A DNA stretch of 64,000 nt. It comes from an uncultured Aquimarina sp. (lineage in GTDB: Bacteria; Bacteroidota; Bacteroidia; Flavobacteriales; Flavobacteriaceae). Position 1 is the stretch's first letter, and each line of letters begins with the position of its first letter. Made by a program: the position numbers and the translations under genes. The stretch is taken from contig CANMTP010000004.1 in NCBI GenBank assembly GCA_947500845.1, positions 247,632-311,631 on the forward strand, written 5' to 3'. The notes under the pieces are model-generated. The model was not told where the DNA came from. It did no database searches and was given only the letters and a program-made list of their open reading frames with translations. Shown in pieces: positions 7,092-15,791 of the stretch.

Positions 7092-10000
7092 TTATAGCGT
7101 AAGGTAATTAATTGAAATAATGGTTTGATTGTACTCATTGAGTTTATCCAGATAATCAAGTTTTATCTCATAAGCACTCTCAAGACTTTGAATGTATTGA
7201 TAAAAATTGATCTCACCATTTCTGAAACTGCCGTTTGCTGTTTTTAAAATTTCTTCAGAAAGGATTGCGCCTTCTTGCTCATAATAGTTTAAGGCTTTTT
7301 GAAGTTGAGCTAGCTGTATAGTAAGCCTATTGAGTTTTGCATTTAACTGAATTTTGTATTCATCAGATTCGGCTACCGCAATATCTTCGGCAATTCTGGC
7401 AGCTTTGATTCGCGAAGACTGCCCTCCAAATAAAATAGGGATTTTTAATCCTAATTGGTACCCATAAAGATTTTCATTAAGTTGAGCGTTGGTACCTCGA
7501 AAATACTCCAAACTTATATCTGGGAGTAACTGCTGCTTTTCAAATCCCCGTTCCGATTGCAGTAAAGAAATCTTATTCTGATAGCGCTTTATCTCAGGAC
7601 TCTCACTCACATTCAATGCCTGTAAGGGCAACTTAACCATATTAGAATCTCTAATCTGGATACTATCTTGAGTTTGGACTACTTTCTTTAGATTGCTATA
7701 GGTCATTGCAACCTCATTTTTGGCTTGGTCGTATTTTAATTGAATCTGTTTTTGCTTAGAAGCTGCTGTGATCTTCTCCAGATAATTGGTTTCCCCTAGC
7801 TCAAATCTTCTTGCTGCAATTTTAGCGAAGTCTGAATATAAACTATCTAACTTCTTGTAGACAACCTCCTTCCCTCTGGCAATCTTATATTCATAGTAAC
7901 TGGCAGTTACTTGTCTCTGTATTTCTTTTTTCTGAATTTCATAAGAACTCAAAACAACCCTAGAACGCTGTTTATTTAATTTCTTCTGAGAGAAATATAC
8001 GGTGGGAAAGCGGAAATCTTGTTGAACTCCAAAAACACGTATAGGTCTATCGTTCAAGGCCAGGTTATTCTCATCAAAATGATAATATATTTGTGTCTTG
8101 TCAAAATTAAAAGCACTATTTATTAAAACATCTGATTGTTCGACCTGCAACTCATTTACCTTAAGGCCAGCATTGTTTTCTATAGCTTGAGAAATGAGTT
8201 CATTTAATTGCAGATCAGTTGTTTGTTGTCCAAAACCACTGAACGAACATAAAAACAAAAGAATTGTTATTACTTTTCCAGAGTTAGTTTGGGTAGGAAC
8301 TCGTTTTGAATCATGTTGCCTATTAAAAATGATGTACAATACTGGTAAAACTACTAATGTTAAAAGTGTAGCCGTGACCAATCCACCAATAACTACCGTT
8401 GCTAATGGTCTTTGTACTTCTGCACCTGCGTTGGTAGAAATTGCCATAGGCAAAAAGCCTAAAGCTGCTGCAGACGCGGTGAGTATCACAGCTCTTAACC
8501 TATCTTTAGTACCTTGTTTGATTAAAGCTTCCATACTTTCAAATCCCTGATGTTTCAGCTCTTTAAAATGTTCTATAAGTACAATACCGTTTAATACAGC
8601 AATTCCGAAAAGTGCAATAAAACCAATCCCTGCAGAAATACTGAAAGGCATGTCACGAATCCAAAGTAATAATACACCTCCTACTGCAGCTAAAGGAATT
8701 GCAGAATAAATTAATAATGCTTCTTTCACTGATTTAAATGCGAAGTACAATAAAATAAATATCATAATTAATGCAATCGGTACTGCTATCATTAATCTTG
8801 ACTTGGCACTTTGTAAATTTTCAAACTGACCACCATAAGTAATAGAATAACCTACTGGTAGTTTAACATTTTCATTGATAATACGTTGTACATCGTTTAC
8901 TACCGATTGTAAGTCACGATTACGAACGTTAATACCCACAACGATTCTTCTCCTGGTATTGTCGCGAGATATTTTTGCTGCTCCTTTTTGATAGGTGATA
9001 TCAGCCAGTTCACTTAATGGAATTTTTTCACCTATAGGTGAATCAACATATAGATTTTTAAGGTTTTCTATATCTCGACGTTTTTCTTTATCCAATCGAA
9101 CCACAAGATCAAAACGTTTTTCTCCTTCAAAAACACTACCTACCGTTCGACCGGCAAATCCCATAGAGATCATATCATTCAACTCCTGAATATTGAGTCC
9201 GTAACGCGCAACTTTCGTTCTATTATACTTTACATTCATCTCTGGCAGTCCAGCTATTTTTTCTACAGAAATATCTGCTGCGCCGGGAACCTTCTCTATG
9301 AGTTTACCAATTTCGTTGCCTTTCTTGGCAAGAATATCCAGATCTTCACCAAAAATCTTGATGGCGATATCGGCACGTACCCCTGTAATCAACTCATTAA
9401 ATCGCATCTCTATAGGTTGGGTAAACTCAACTTCCATTCCCGGAATAACAGTTAATGCTTCTTTAAACTTATCTGCCAGTTCATCTTTTGACGAAGCAGA
9501 TATCCACTCATTTTTAGGTTTCAAGATGATAATGACATCGCTGTCTTCCATGGACATAGGGTCTGTGGGAACTTCAGCAGCGCCTATACGGGTAACCACT
9601 TGTTTAACTTCCGGAAATTCTTTTAATAGTATTTTTTCAATTTCAGTAGTGATCTCGACTGTATTACTTAATGAGGTTCCCGTTTTTAAAATGGGTTGGA
9701 TTACGAAATCACCTTCATCTAATGTTGGAACGAATTCTGCACCCATATAAGCATATACATAGGCAGATACAGCTAAAAGTCCAACAGCGATTCCCAGTAC
9801 CAACTTCTTCCTTCGTAAAGCCCAATTAATGGTTGGTTCGTATATCTTATTGAGCCATTTCATTAATACTACTGAAATATTCTTATCTCCAGATTTAGAT
9901 GGTTTAAGGTACAAAGAAGCAACTACCGGAACGTAGGTAAAACAAAGAAGCATTGCTCCAATAAGAGCAAAACTGAAGGTGAGTGCCATAGGTTTGAACA

Positions 10001-11429
10001 TCTTTCCTTCAACACCACTTAGAGATAAAATGGGTATGAATACGATAAGGATGATAAGCTGTCCAAAGATGGCAGAGTTCATCATTTTTGAGGCTCCAGT
10101 AAACGTGATTTTGTCCTTTAACTTTTGCCTTTCCTCTTTCGTAAAAGCTTCAATCTGATCTTTCTTCTGCGTAATCTGAAAAGCGATAAATTCTACTATA
10201 ATCACAGCACCGTCGATAATAATTCCGAAGTCAATAGCACCCAAACTCATTAGGTTGGCATCAACTCCAAAGATGTACATTAAAGACAGTGCAAACAACA
10301 AACATAGTGGAATAACCGAAGCGACAACCAGACCTGAACGGAAGTTGCCCAAAAGCAATACTACCACAAAAATAACGATAAGACACCCTAAGATCAAGTT
10401 TTCTGTTACCGTGAATGTAGTTTTTGCGATGAGTTCACTTCGGTCTAAGAAAGGATTGATATAAACTCCCTCAGGCAGTGATTTTGAGATAGAGGCAACA
10501 CGCTCTTTTACAGCTTTGATTACTTTTTTGGAGTTTGCATTTTTGAGCATCATTACTTGACCCAAAACTTTTTCACCTTCACCATTTCCTGTAATCGCAC
10601 CAAACCGGATGGCGTTTCCGAAACCCACATTAGCGACATCTTTTATATATATAGGGATGCCATTATCGTTCTTAACAACAATATTCTCGATATCTTCTAA
10701 AGATGACACTAACCCCTCGCCTCTTATAAAAAAGGCTTGATCTACTTTTTCAATATAGCCACCTCCTGAAACACTGTTATTCATTTCTAATGCATGAAAA
10801 ACATCATGAGCCCTTATGTTCATTGCGTTGAGTTTTTCGGTACTAATAGCTACTTCGTATTGTTTTAGAAAACCACCCCAGGTATTTACTTCGACTACAC
10901 CGGGTATCCCTGATAGCTGTCGTTTCACAATCCAATCTTGGATCGTTCGTAAGTCTTCTGCAGTATACTTTTCTCTATACTCAGGTTTAACATCGAGAAT
11001 GTATTGATAAATTTCGCCTAATCCTGTGGTAATTGGTCCCATTTCTGGTGCCCCAAATCCTTTGGGAATTTTATCGGAAGCAGATTTGATCTTTTCTGCA
11101 ATTAACTGTCTGGGTAAAAAAGTACCCATATCATCATCAAAAACAATGGTCACTACAGATAATCCAAATTTAGAAACAGAACGAATTTCTTGTACCCCTG
11201 GTAAATTTGCCATCTCCAATTCTACAGGATAGGTGATGAACTGCTCCATATCCCGAGTTGATAGATTACGAGAGGTAGTAATCACTTGTACCTGATTATT
11301 AGTTACATCGGGCACGGCACCAAAAGGAATTTGTGATAATGAGTACAATCCAAACCCTATAATAAAGACGATAAATAATAGAACAATAAATTTGTTCTTA
11401 ATACTAAAATTGATAATATATGATAACAT
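7092..11429 (-). CDS. czcA: CzcA-type heavy-metal RND pump fused to a TolC-like outer-membrane domain
   Basis: A 1445-residue fusion. Residues 1-~1045 are a complete HME-RND pump. The TM4 motif DFGIIIDGAVIIVE matches the CzcA (Zn/Co/Cd/Ni) signature rather than the CusA (Cu/Ag) one. After a short linker comes a second signal-like hydrophobic stretch (VITILLFLCSFSGFGQ, about residues 1051-1070) and then a ~375-residue OEP/TolC domain with long coiled-coil helices. I see no frameshift or stop at the junction. Such fusions are known in Bacteroidetes annotations. The inner-membrane pump and outer-membrane barrel must either be cleaved after the internal signal or span the envelope as one chain. 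Confidence 0.9.
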   Translation of the reverse strand: MLSYIINFSIKNKFIVLLFIVFIIGFGLYSLSQIPFGAVPDVTNNQVQVITTSRNLSTRDMEQFITYPVELEMANLPGVQEIRSVSKFGLSVVTIVFDDDMGTFLPRQLIAEKIKSASDKIPKGFGAPEMGPITTGLGEIYQYILDVKPEYREKYTAEDLRTIQDWIVKRQLSGIPGVVEVNTWGGFLKQYEVAISTEKLNAMNIRAHDVFHALEMNNSVSGGGYIEKVDQAFFIRGEGLVSSLEDIENIVVKNDNGIPIYIKDVANVGFGNAIRFGAITGNGEGEKVLGQVMMLKNANSKKVIKAVKERVASISKSLPEGVYINPFLDRSELIAKTTFTVTENLILGCLIVIFVVVLLLGNFRSGLVVASVIPLCLLFALSLMYIFGVDANLMSLGAIDFGIIIDGAVIIVEFIAFQITQKKDQIEAFTKEERQKLKDKITFTGASKMMNSAIFGQLIILIVFIPILSLSGVEGKMFKPMALTFSFALIGAMLLCFTYVPVVASLYLKPSKSGDKNISVVLMKWLNKIYEPTINWALRRKKLVLGIAVGLLAVSAYVYAYMGAEFVPTLDEGDFVIQPILKTGTSLSNTVEITTEIEKILLKEFPEVKQVVTRIGAAEVPTDPMSMEDSDVIIILKPKNEWISASSKDELADKFKEALTVIPGMEVEFTQPIEMRFNELITGVRADIAIKIFGEDLDILAKKGNEIGKLIEKVPGAADISVEKIAGLPEMNVKYNRTKVARYGLNIQELNDMISMGFAGRTVGSVFEGEKRFDLVVRLDKEKRRDIENLKNLYVDSPIGEKIPLSELADITYQKGAAKISRDNTRRRIVVGINVRNRDLQSVVNDVQRIINENVKLPVGYSITYGGQFENLQSAKSRLMIAVPIALIMIFILLYFAFKSVKEALLIYSAIPLAAVGGVLLLWIRDMPFSISAGIGFIALFGIAVLNGIVLIEHFKELKHQGFESMEALIKQGTKDRLRAVILTASAAALGFLPMAISTNAGAEVQRPLATVVIGGLVTATLLTLVVLPVLYIIFNRQHDSKRVPTQTNSGKVITILLFLCSFSGFGQQTTDLQLNELISQAIENNAGLKVNELQVEQSDVLINSAFNFDKTQIYYHFDENNLALNDRPIRVFGVQQDFRFPTVYFSQKKLNKQRSRVVLSSYEIQKKEIQRQVTASYYEYKIARGKEVVYKKLDSLYSDFAKIAARRFELGETNYLEKITAASKQKQIQLKYDQAKNEVAMTYSNLKKVVQTQDSIQIRDSNMVKLPLQALNVSESPEIKRYQNKISLLQSERGFEKQQLLPDISLEYFRGTNAQLNENLYGYQLGLKIPILFGGQSSRIKAARIAEDIAVAESDEYKIQLNAKLNRLTIQLAQLQKALNYYEQEGAILSEEILKTANGSFRNGEINFYQYIQSLESAYEIKLDYLDKLNEYNQTIISINYLTL

Positions 11430-11502
11430 AACACATAGTAAGATAAATTAGATTACATCAGCGAATAAACGAGGATGTTACAGATAAAATTTGTGAAATG
11501 AA

Positions 11503-11907
11503 TTATGCTTGCCGCGGTGGCTGAAATATTCCTGATAAATAACAATTATAATCGGGAGACTGATAAAAGAAGGTATTGGTAGCGCGTTTCTGTTCTTCTA
11601 TGTTGTGATAATCTCGGCTTTGGTGATTGTCAATCAAAGCTAAAAAAGAACTTGCATGTCCTCCTTGATGTTGAAACGGAAGCTGTTCATGATCCTCTTT
11701 TTCCTCTTGATGTTCTTTTTGGTGATCTTCTTTTAACTCTCCATAATGTTTAGAAATGAAAACAAAAAAGTTATCTCCATATTTTTGTGCGTGATATTTG
11801 GCGTGTTCCATCAACTCATCCAATTGTACCAAATCATCAAAACCAACGTTGAAGCTTTGGGCGAGTACTAAACCAGAGATTAATATAGATATTAGCTTTG
11901 AAATCAT
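11503..11907 (-). CDS. Small secreted His-rich protein upstream of czcA
   Basis: A 134-residue protein with an N-terminal signal (ISILISGLVLAQS) and a His/Glu-rich middle (about residues 62-86, with motifs DHQKEHQEEKEDHEQ and FQHQGGH). It is the first gene of the operon with czcA and czcB. A periplasmic metal buffer or sensor is the likely role, by analogy with other His-rich proteins in efflux operons; no family is recognised. The C-terminus (DYNCYLSGIFQPPRQA) has a single Cys. Confidence 0.7.
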   Translation of the reverse strand: MISKLISILISGLVLAQSFNVGFDDLVQLDELMEHAKYHAQKYGDNFFVFISKHYGELKEDHQKEHQEEKEDHEQLPFQHQGGHASSFLALIDNHQSRDYHNIEEQKRATNTFFYQSPDYNCYLSGIFQPPRQA

Positions 11908-11978
11908 CTTATTAGTATAAAGATAATCTATTTAATTAATATTCTGCTGGAGTTTGATTAATTCTTAATTATTCTAAA

Positions 11979-12308
11979 TTGAAGAAACCCTATTTATTAA
12001 ATTATGGACAATCAGGAATTAATATGTTTGGTAAGTGGAAAGGTGTTAGTATTTGGTACTTGAAGGATCCGACTATGAGGTATAACGAATTGAAAAAAAA
12101 GATAACTACTATTTCAGAAAAAGTATTAATAAAAGAATTAAGACCCTTGGAATCTGATGGTATTGTATCTAGAAAAGTCTATCCCGAGGTTCCGCCCGTA
12201 GTAGAATATTCTTTAACACCATATGGTGAAAAATTGATTCCTATATTCGAATTAATCAGTACGTGGGGAAATAAGCATGTAGAACTTTACGGTACTTTGA
12301 AGGAATAA
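11979..12308 (+). CDS. HxlR-family winged-helix regulator
   Basis: About 109 residues, divergent from the metal-efflux operon with a 71-nt gap. The fold is clear: GKWKGVSIWYL, MRYNELKKKITTISEKVLIKELRPLESDGIVSRKVY, PEVPPVVEYSLTPYGEKL, all matching HxlR. The usual N-terminal Cys before the GGKWK block is missing, so redox sensing is unlikely. No ATG precedes the domain: the frame either starts at a TTG (11979) or at the ATG at 12024, which would remove part of helix 1. A degenerate or newly truncated gene cannot be excluded. Confidence 0.75.
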   Translation: MKKPYLLNYGQSGINMFGKWKGVSIWYLKDPTMRYNELKKKITTISEKVLIKELRPLESDGIVSRKVYPEVPPVVEYSLTPYGEKLIPIFELISTWGNKHVELYGTLKE

Positions 12309-12341
12309 CAAGGTTGTTTTTAATCCTAACAATTATTATTT

Positions 12342-12599
12342 TTAGATCAAATTGACTTTTTTATTTCCTTTTTTATTTACTCTTTTACCAAATCGATACA
12401 CTGTTGAATACCTATAGATATTTTCTTCTTCCAAAGTATTATATCCAAGGACAATATCCTTAAAAATCCCATTTCTATCAGGGACAAGTAGTGACACCAA
12501 TCGCTGGGCAAAAACAGGTAAAAGTTCTCTACAGACCATTCTTGATAGAAAGCACGAATAATCCAACTGGTTTTTTGTTAATTTCTTTTTCGAAATCAA
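12342..12599 (-). pseudogene. Aldose 1-epimerase (galM) remnant
   Basis: An 85-codon frame carrying the N-terminal galactose mutarotase pattern LVSLLVPDRNGIFKDIVLGY followed by NTLEEE and a degraded YFGA..GRxGNRI region (YRYSTVYRFGKRV). Full-length GalM is about 340-390 residues, and nothing of the C-terminal beta-sandwich or its catalytic Glu/His residues remains. Upstream, another frame reads SIKNGL before a stop, which fits the expected KNGM/L segment, so a frameshift is likely. The genes galK and galT lie elsewhere in the window, and this fragment seems to be a decayed relative of that pathway. Confidence 0.6.
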
Positions 12600-12651
12600 T
12601 GAAGCTGATGCCAGATTTAGTTTTTAATACTTACACCTTAACAACTATTGA

Positions 12652-14175
12652 TTATTGTTTTTGGTAGACTCGAATATAATCGACTTCTAATGCTTGTGGA
12701 AGCTTTTTATCATCAATATCAAACCCAGGCCAGTTACCCCCTATCGCAAAATTGATAATAAAGAAAAAAGGTTGGTTAAACGGCCAATTTTCATATGTTT
12801 TATGCTCAGGAGCATAACTATAATAATTCAGGTCATCTATAAAGAACCGAATTTTTTCTTCATCCCATTCCACTGCGTACCGATGAAAATCTGTTGAAGC
12901 TGTATTTACTTTCAAACCTCCAGAGTAATTGTGATTTCCGCTAGCCATTTTTGTGTGCACTGTTCCATGCACAATATTTTGCATTTTACCTACGTGTTCC
13001 ATAACATCAATCTCTCCACAGGTAGGCCAACCCACTTCTTTTATATTATTGCCTAACATCCATAATGCGGGCCAGGTACCATTTCCTGTTGGTAATTTTG
13101 CTCTAAATTCTATTTTTCCGTACTGAAACTCACGTTTTCCCATAGAATTGATCCTTCCTGATATGTATTTATCACTTTCTTTACTTGCGGTAATTATTAA
13201 ATTTCCGTCTTTAACCTCAATCGTTCTTTTTTTTACATATTCTTGCAATTCATTATTTACCCATCCTGGTTTCGCTTCTTTTATGTTCCAATTTAAGGTA
13301 TCAAGAGAACTTCCGTTGAATTCATCAGACCAAACTAGTTTCCATGAACTTTCAACCGATCTCTTTATTCGCTCCTTTACAAATTGAGCAAGTAATGGAT
13401 ATCCTGCTTCGGTCATATTATGCCCGTAGCCTTGTAATTCGTAAATCTTAACATCTTTATGACCGATATTCTTCATCATTGTTTCAAAATAGAGATTCTC
13501 TTCATATCTACCCGGCAATTCAAGGTCTCGATCACCTGTGATTAAAAGAAACGGCGGGGCTTCCTTTCGTATGTGATACAAAGGTGCAAACTCATCAACA
13601 ATGGGCTGGTTTCTTGATACATTATTTTCAGCTCTAACAGTAAAATGGGTTATGGTATGTCCACTAAAAGGGATTACTCCAGCAATTTTATCCGCATCAA
13701 TGTCGTAAGCTCCAAGCCATTTTTTATCTAAAGAAACCATACTTGTCAAATATCCACCCGCAGAATGCCCCGAGACGAAAATCTGATCAGGATCTCCCCC
13801 ATAACGTTGAATATTCTTAAACACCCAAGATACTGCTGCCGCTGCATCTTCTATATATTGGGGTTTTTTGGCTTTGGGATACAAACGATACTCTACAGAA
13901 ACAACAGCAAATCCTTGATTCATTAGGCGTTGTGGAATATATTTTTCTCCTCCCACTAATCCTCCACCGTGAATCCAAACAATAGTAGGAAATTTTTTTA
14001 TTTGAGTTGGATAGTATAAATCCAATATACATCTTTCTTTTGTATAATTATCCAACTTTTTCTTTATGCCATCATAATATTGGATATTATTTTCCAACTG
14101 ATATAATGATGTTTCCTGCGAAATTAGGAATTGAAAAAAGAGGAAACCAAAAATCGTTAACTGAATGGTTTTCAT
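12652..14175 (-). CDS. Secreted carbohydrate esterase fused to a GH16 glycosidase
   Basis: A 507-residue bimodular enzyme with signal peptide (QLTIFGFLFFQFLISQ region). Residues ~30-275 form an alpha/beta-hydrolase: oxyanion WIHGGGLVGG, nucleophile GHSAGGYL, acid TGDRDLELPG and His in GYGHNMTEAG. Residues ~280-507 are GH16: WSDEFNGSSLD, catalytic GEIDVMEHVG (ExDxxE) and VDYIRVYQK at the end. The GH16 part resembles laminarinase/endo-beta-1,3-galactanase-like members. It probably deacylates and cleaves a substituted beta-glycan backbone. It follows a sulfatase gene with a 3-nt gap, so both act on the same substrate. Confidence 0.9.
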   Translation of the reverse strand: MKTIQLTIFGFLFFQFLISQETSLYQLENNIQYYDGIKKKLDNYTKERCILDLYYPTQIKKFPTIVWIHGGGLVGGEKYIPQRLMNQGFAVVSVEYRLYPKAKKPQYIEDAAAAVSWVFKNIQRYGGDPDQIFVSGHSAGGYLTSMVSLDKKWLGAYDIDADKIAGVIPFSGHTITHFTVRAENNVSRNQPIVDEFAPLYHIRKEAPPFLLITGDRDLELPGRYEENLYFETMMKNIGHKDVKIYELQGYGHNMTEAGYPLLAQFVKERIKRSVESSWKLVWSDEFNGSSLDTLNWNIKEAKPGWVNNELQEYVKKRTIEVKDGNLIITASKESDKYISGRINSMGKREFQYGKIEFRAKLPTGNGTWPALWMLGNNIKEVGWPTCGEIDVMEHVGKMQNIVHGTVHTKMASGNHNYSGGLKVNTASTDFHRYAVEWDEEKIRFFIDDLNYYSYAPEHKTYENWPFNQPFFFIINFAIGGNWPGFDIDDKKLPQALEVDYIRVYQKQ

Positions 14176-14178
14176 TAA

Positions 14179-15633
14179 TTAGTTTTCTATATAATTTGGA
14201 TTAGCCTCGGGAAACTTAGCTTCTAATTCTAAAAGCATTTTCTTCATATTGCCCTTTAGCGCTTCAAGTTTTTCTGTCGAGACTTCTGATAAATCATTAC
14301 TTTCAGATACATCTTTTTTCAAATTATATAACTCATAACGATCATCCTCATAAAAGTGAATTACCTTCCAATCCCCTTCTCGATAAGCCGTCGAAGGTTT
14401 TCCATGTTGTGGACTATAATGAGGCAGATGCCATAACAAACCTCTTGGTAAAATTGAATCATTCTTAAATAACGGAAGCAAACTTAGCCCGTCCTGAGTC
14501 CTTTCCTCAATTCCTGTAATATTCATAAATGTATTATAGAAGTCTTGTGCTATTACCGGAGTAGTATTTATCTGATTAGGTAAGATCATTTTTGGCCAAC
14601 GGACTATTAGGGGTTCTCTGATTCCACCTTCGTATACATATCCTTTACCTTCTCGAAGCATTCCATTGTCTGTAGGCGGTGTATGTTGTGCAAAAGCAGG
14701 AACTTCACGAACTGATAATCCACCATTGTCAGAGGTAAAAAGTACTAATGTATTTTCAGCTAAATTGAGTTCTTTAAGTTTTTTCAGGATTCTACCCACA
14801 TTTTGATCGATGGACTCTACCATAGCAGCGTAGTGAATATTGGGCATTGTGGTTTCTGAAGTATCTACTCCTCTTTTCTTCCTATATTTTTCTACTAAAT
14901 CCGGTTTCGCTTCTATAGGTACGTGTGGTGAATAATAATTGAGACTTATAAAGAATGTAGAATCTTTCTGCTGGTTGATATATTCAATTGCCTTATCCGT
15001 AAGCACATCGGTAAGATAATCTCCTTCTTTTGAAGAATTTTGAAGTTCGGGCTTTTCTCCTTTATTGAAAAAGGGATAAAAGAAACTTTTAGGTAGACCA
15101 TTCCAAGCTCCTGCAATATTGACATCAAATCCTCGATGATCCGGAGTGAACTTCCCTCCTCCCAAATGCCATTTACCTATAAACGCAGTTTTATAATCCT
15201 TGGCTTTTAATGCTTCGGCAATAGTTTTGTATTCTAAATTTAATCGTTGAGCGATCGGGGGTGTTTTTAGTTTTTGGTTTGGACCAGGAGGATGATTTCC
15301 GTGTATATGCTCTGTAATATTTACCCTAATTGGATGTAATCCTGTCATTAGACTTGCCCTTGAGGGACTACAAAGAGGTGCAGCAGCATAAGCATCTGTA
15401 AATTTAATCCCTTCTTTAGCCAGTTGATCCAAATTAGGTGTTTCAATAAAATTATTGCCATAACTACTTAGATCATACCATCCCAAATCATCGGCTACAA
15501 TCATAATGATGTTAGGGTTTGCACCTTTTTGTTCATCTTCTTTGAAAGTCTTATCTGATTTACAGGATCCTACAAAAAGTGTTACTAAAATGAACCACAA
15601 GATTGTATTCACAAAGTTTCTATTTATTATCAT
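14179..15633 (-). CDS. S1-family sulfatase (lipoprotein)
   Basis: A 484-residue sulfatase with a lipoprotein signal (VTLFVGSCKSD, Cys24). The metal-binding start IIMIVADDLGWYD and the modification motif C88-S-P-S-R92 are canonical, so Cys88 can become formylglycine, for instance by the FGE encoded at 55.6 kb. KWHLGGG and TSDNGG motifs follow. It removes a sulfate ester from a glycan; the position and sugar cannot be read from the sequence. It is the first gene of the operon with the esterase-GH16 enzyme, divergent from the GH43-like gene. Confidence 0.92.
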   Translation of the reverse strand: MIINRNFVNTILWFILVTLFVGSCKSDKTFKEDEQKGANPNIIMIVADDLGWYDLSSYGNNFIETPNLDQLAKEGIKFTDAYAAAPLCSPSRASLMTGLHPIRVNITEHIHGNHPPGPNQKLKTPPIAQRLNLEYKTIAEALKAKDYKTAFIGKWHLGGGKFTPDHRGFDVNIAGAWNGLPKSFFYPFFNKGEKPELQNSSKEGDYLTDVLTDKAIEYINQQKDSTFFISLNYYSPHVPIEAKPDLVEKYRKKRGVDTSETTMPNIHYAAMVESIDQNVGRILKKLKELNLAENTLVLFTSDNGGLSVREVPAFAQHTPPTDNGMLREGKGYVYEGGIREPLIVRWPKMILPNQINTTPVIAQDFYNTFMNITGIEERTQDGLSLLPLFKNDSILPRGLLWHLPHYSPQHGKPSTAYREGDWKVIHFYEDDRYELYNLKKDVSESNDLSEVSTEKLEALKGNMKKMLLELEAKFPEANPNYIEN

Positions 15634-15714
15634 AACGCTCTATTTGTTTTCTAAAAATAAATGTATCTATAATAAAGTTTATGATCATCATGCACTTACC
15701 TGCAATTTCACCAA

Positions 15715-15734
15715 CCAGCAAGGTACAGGACACT
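15715..15734 (+). promoter_or_regulatory. PUL element site 1 (upstream of the GH43-like gene)
   Basis: CCAGCAAGGTACAGGACACT, two 10-bp direct repeats. The core ACAGGACA is followed, after 20 nt, by CAATTTTA (15753-15760), a weak TAnnTTTG-like box. The start codon is at 15792. This is the least conserved of the seven sites. Confidence 0.65.
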
Positions 15735-15791
15735 TTTGATTCTAAAAAACTTCAATTTTATACAGGTTAACATCAAATTATACTAAATATC

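Noticed and set aside
9298..9750. 150-codon plus-strand frame inside czcA
   Set aside because: Antisense to conserved RND coding sequence, with low-complexity Ser-rich translation; a shadow frame.
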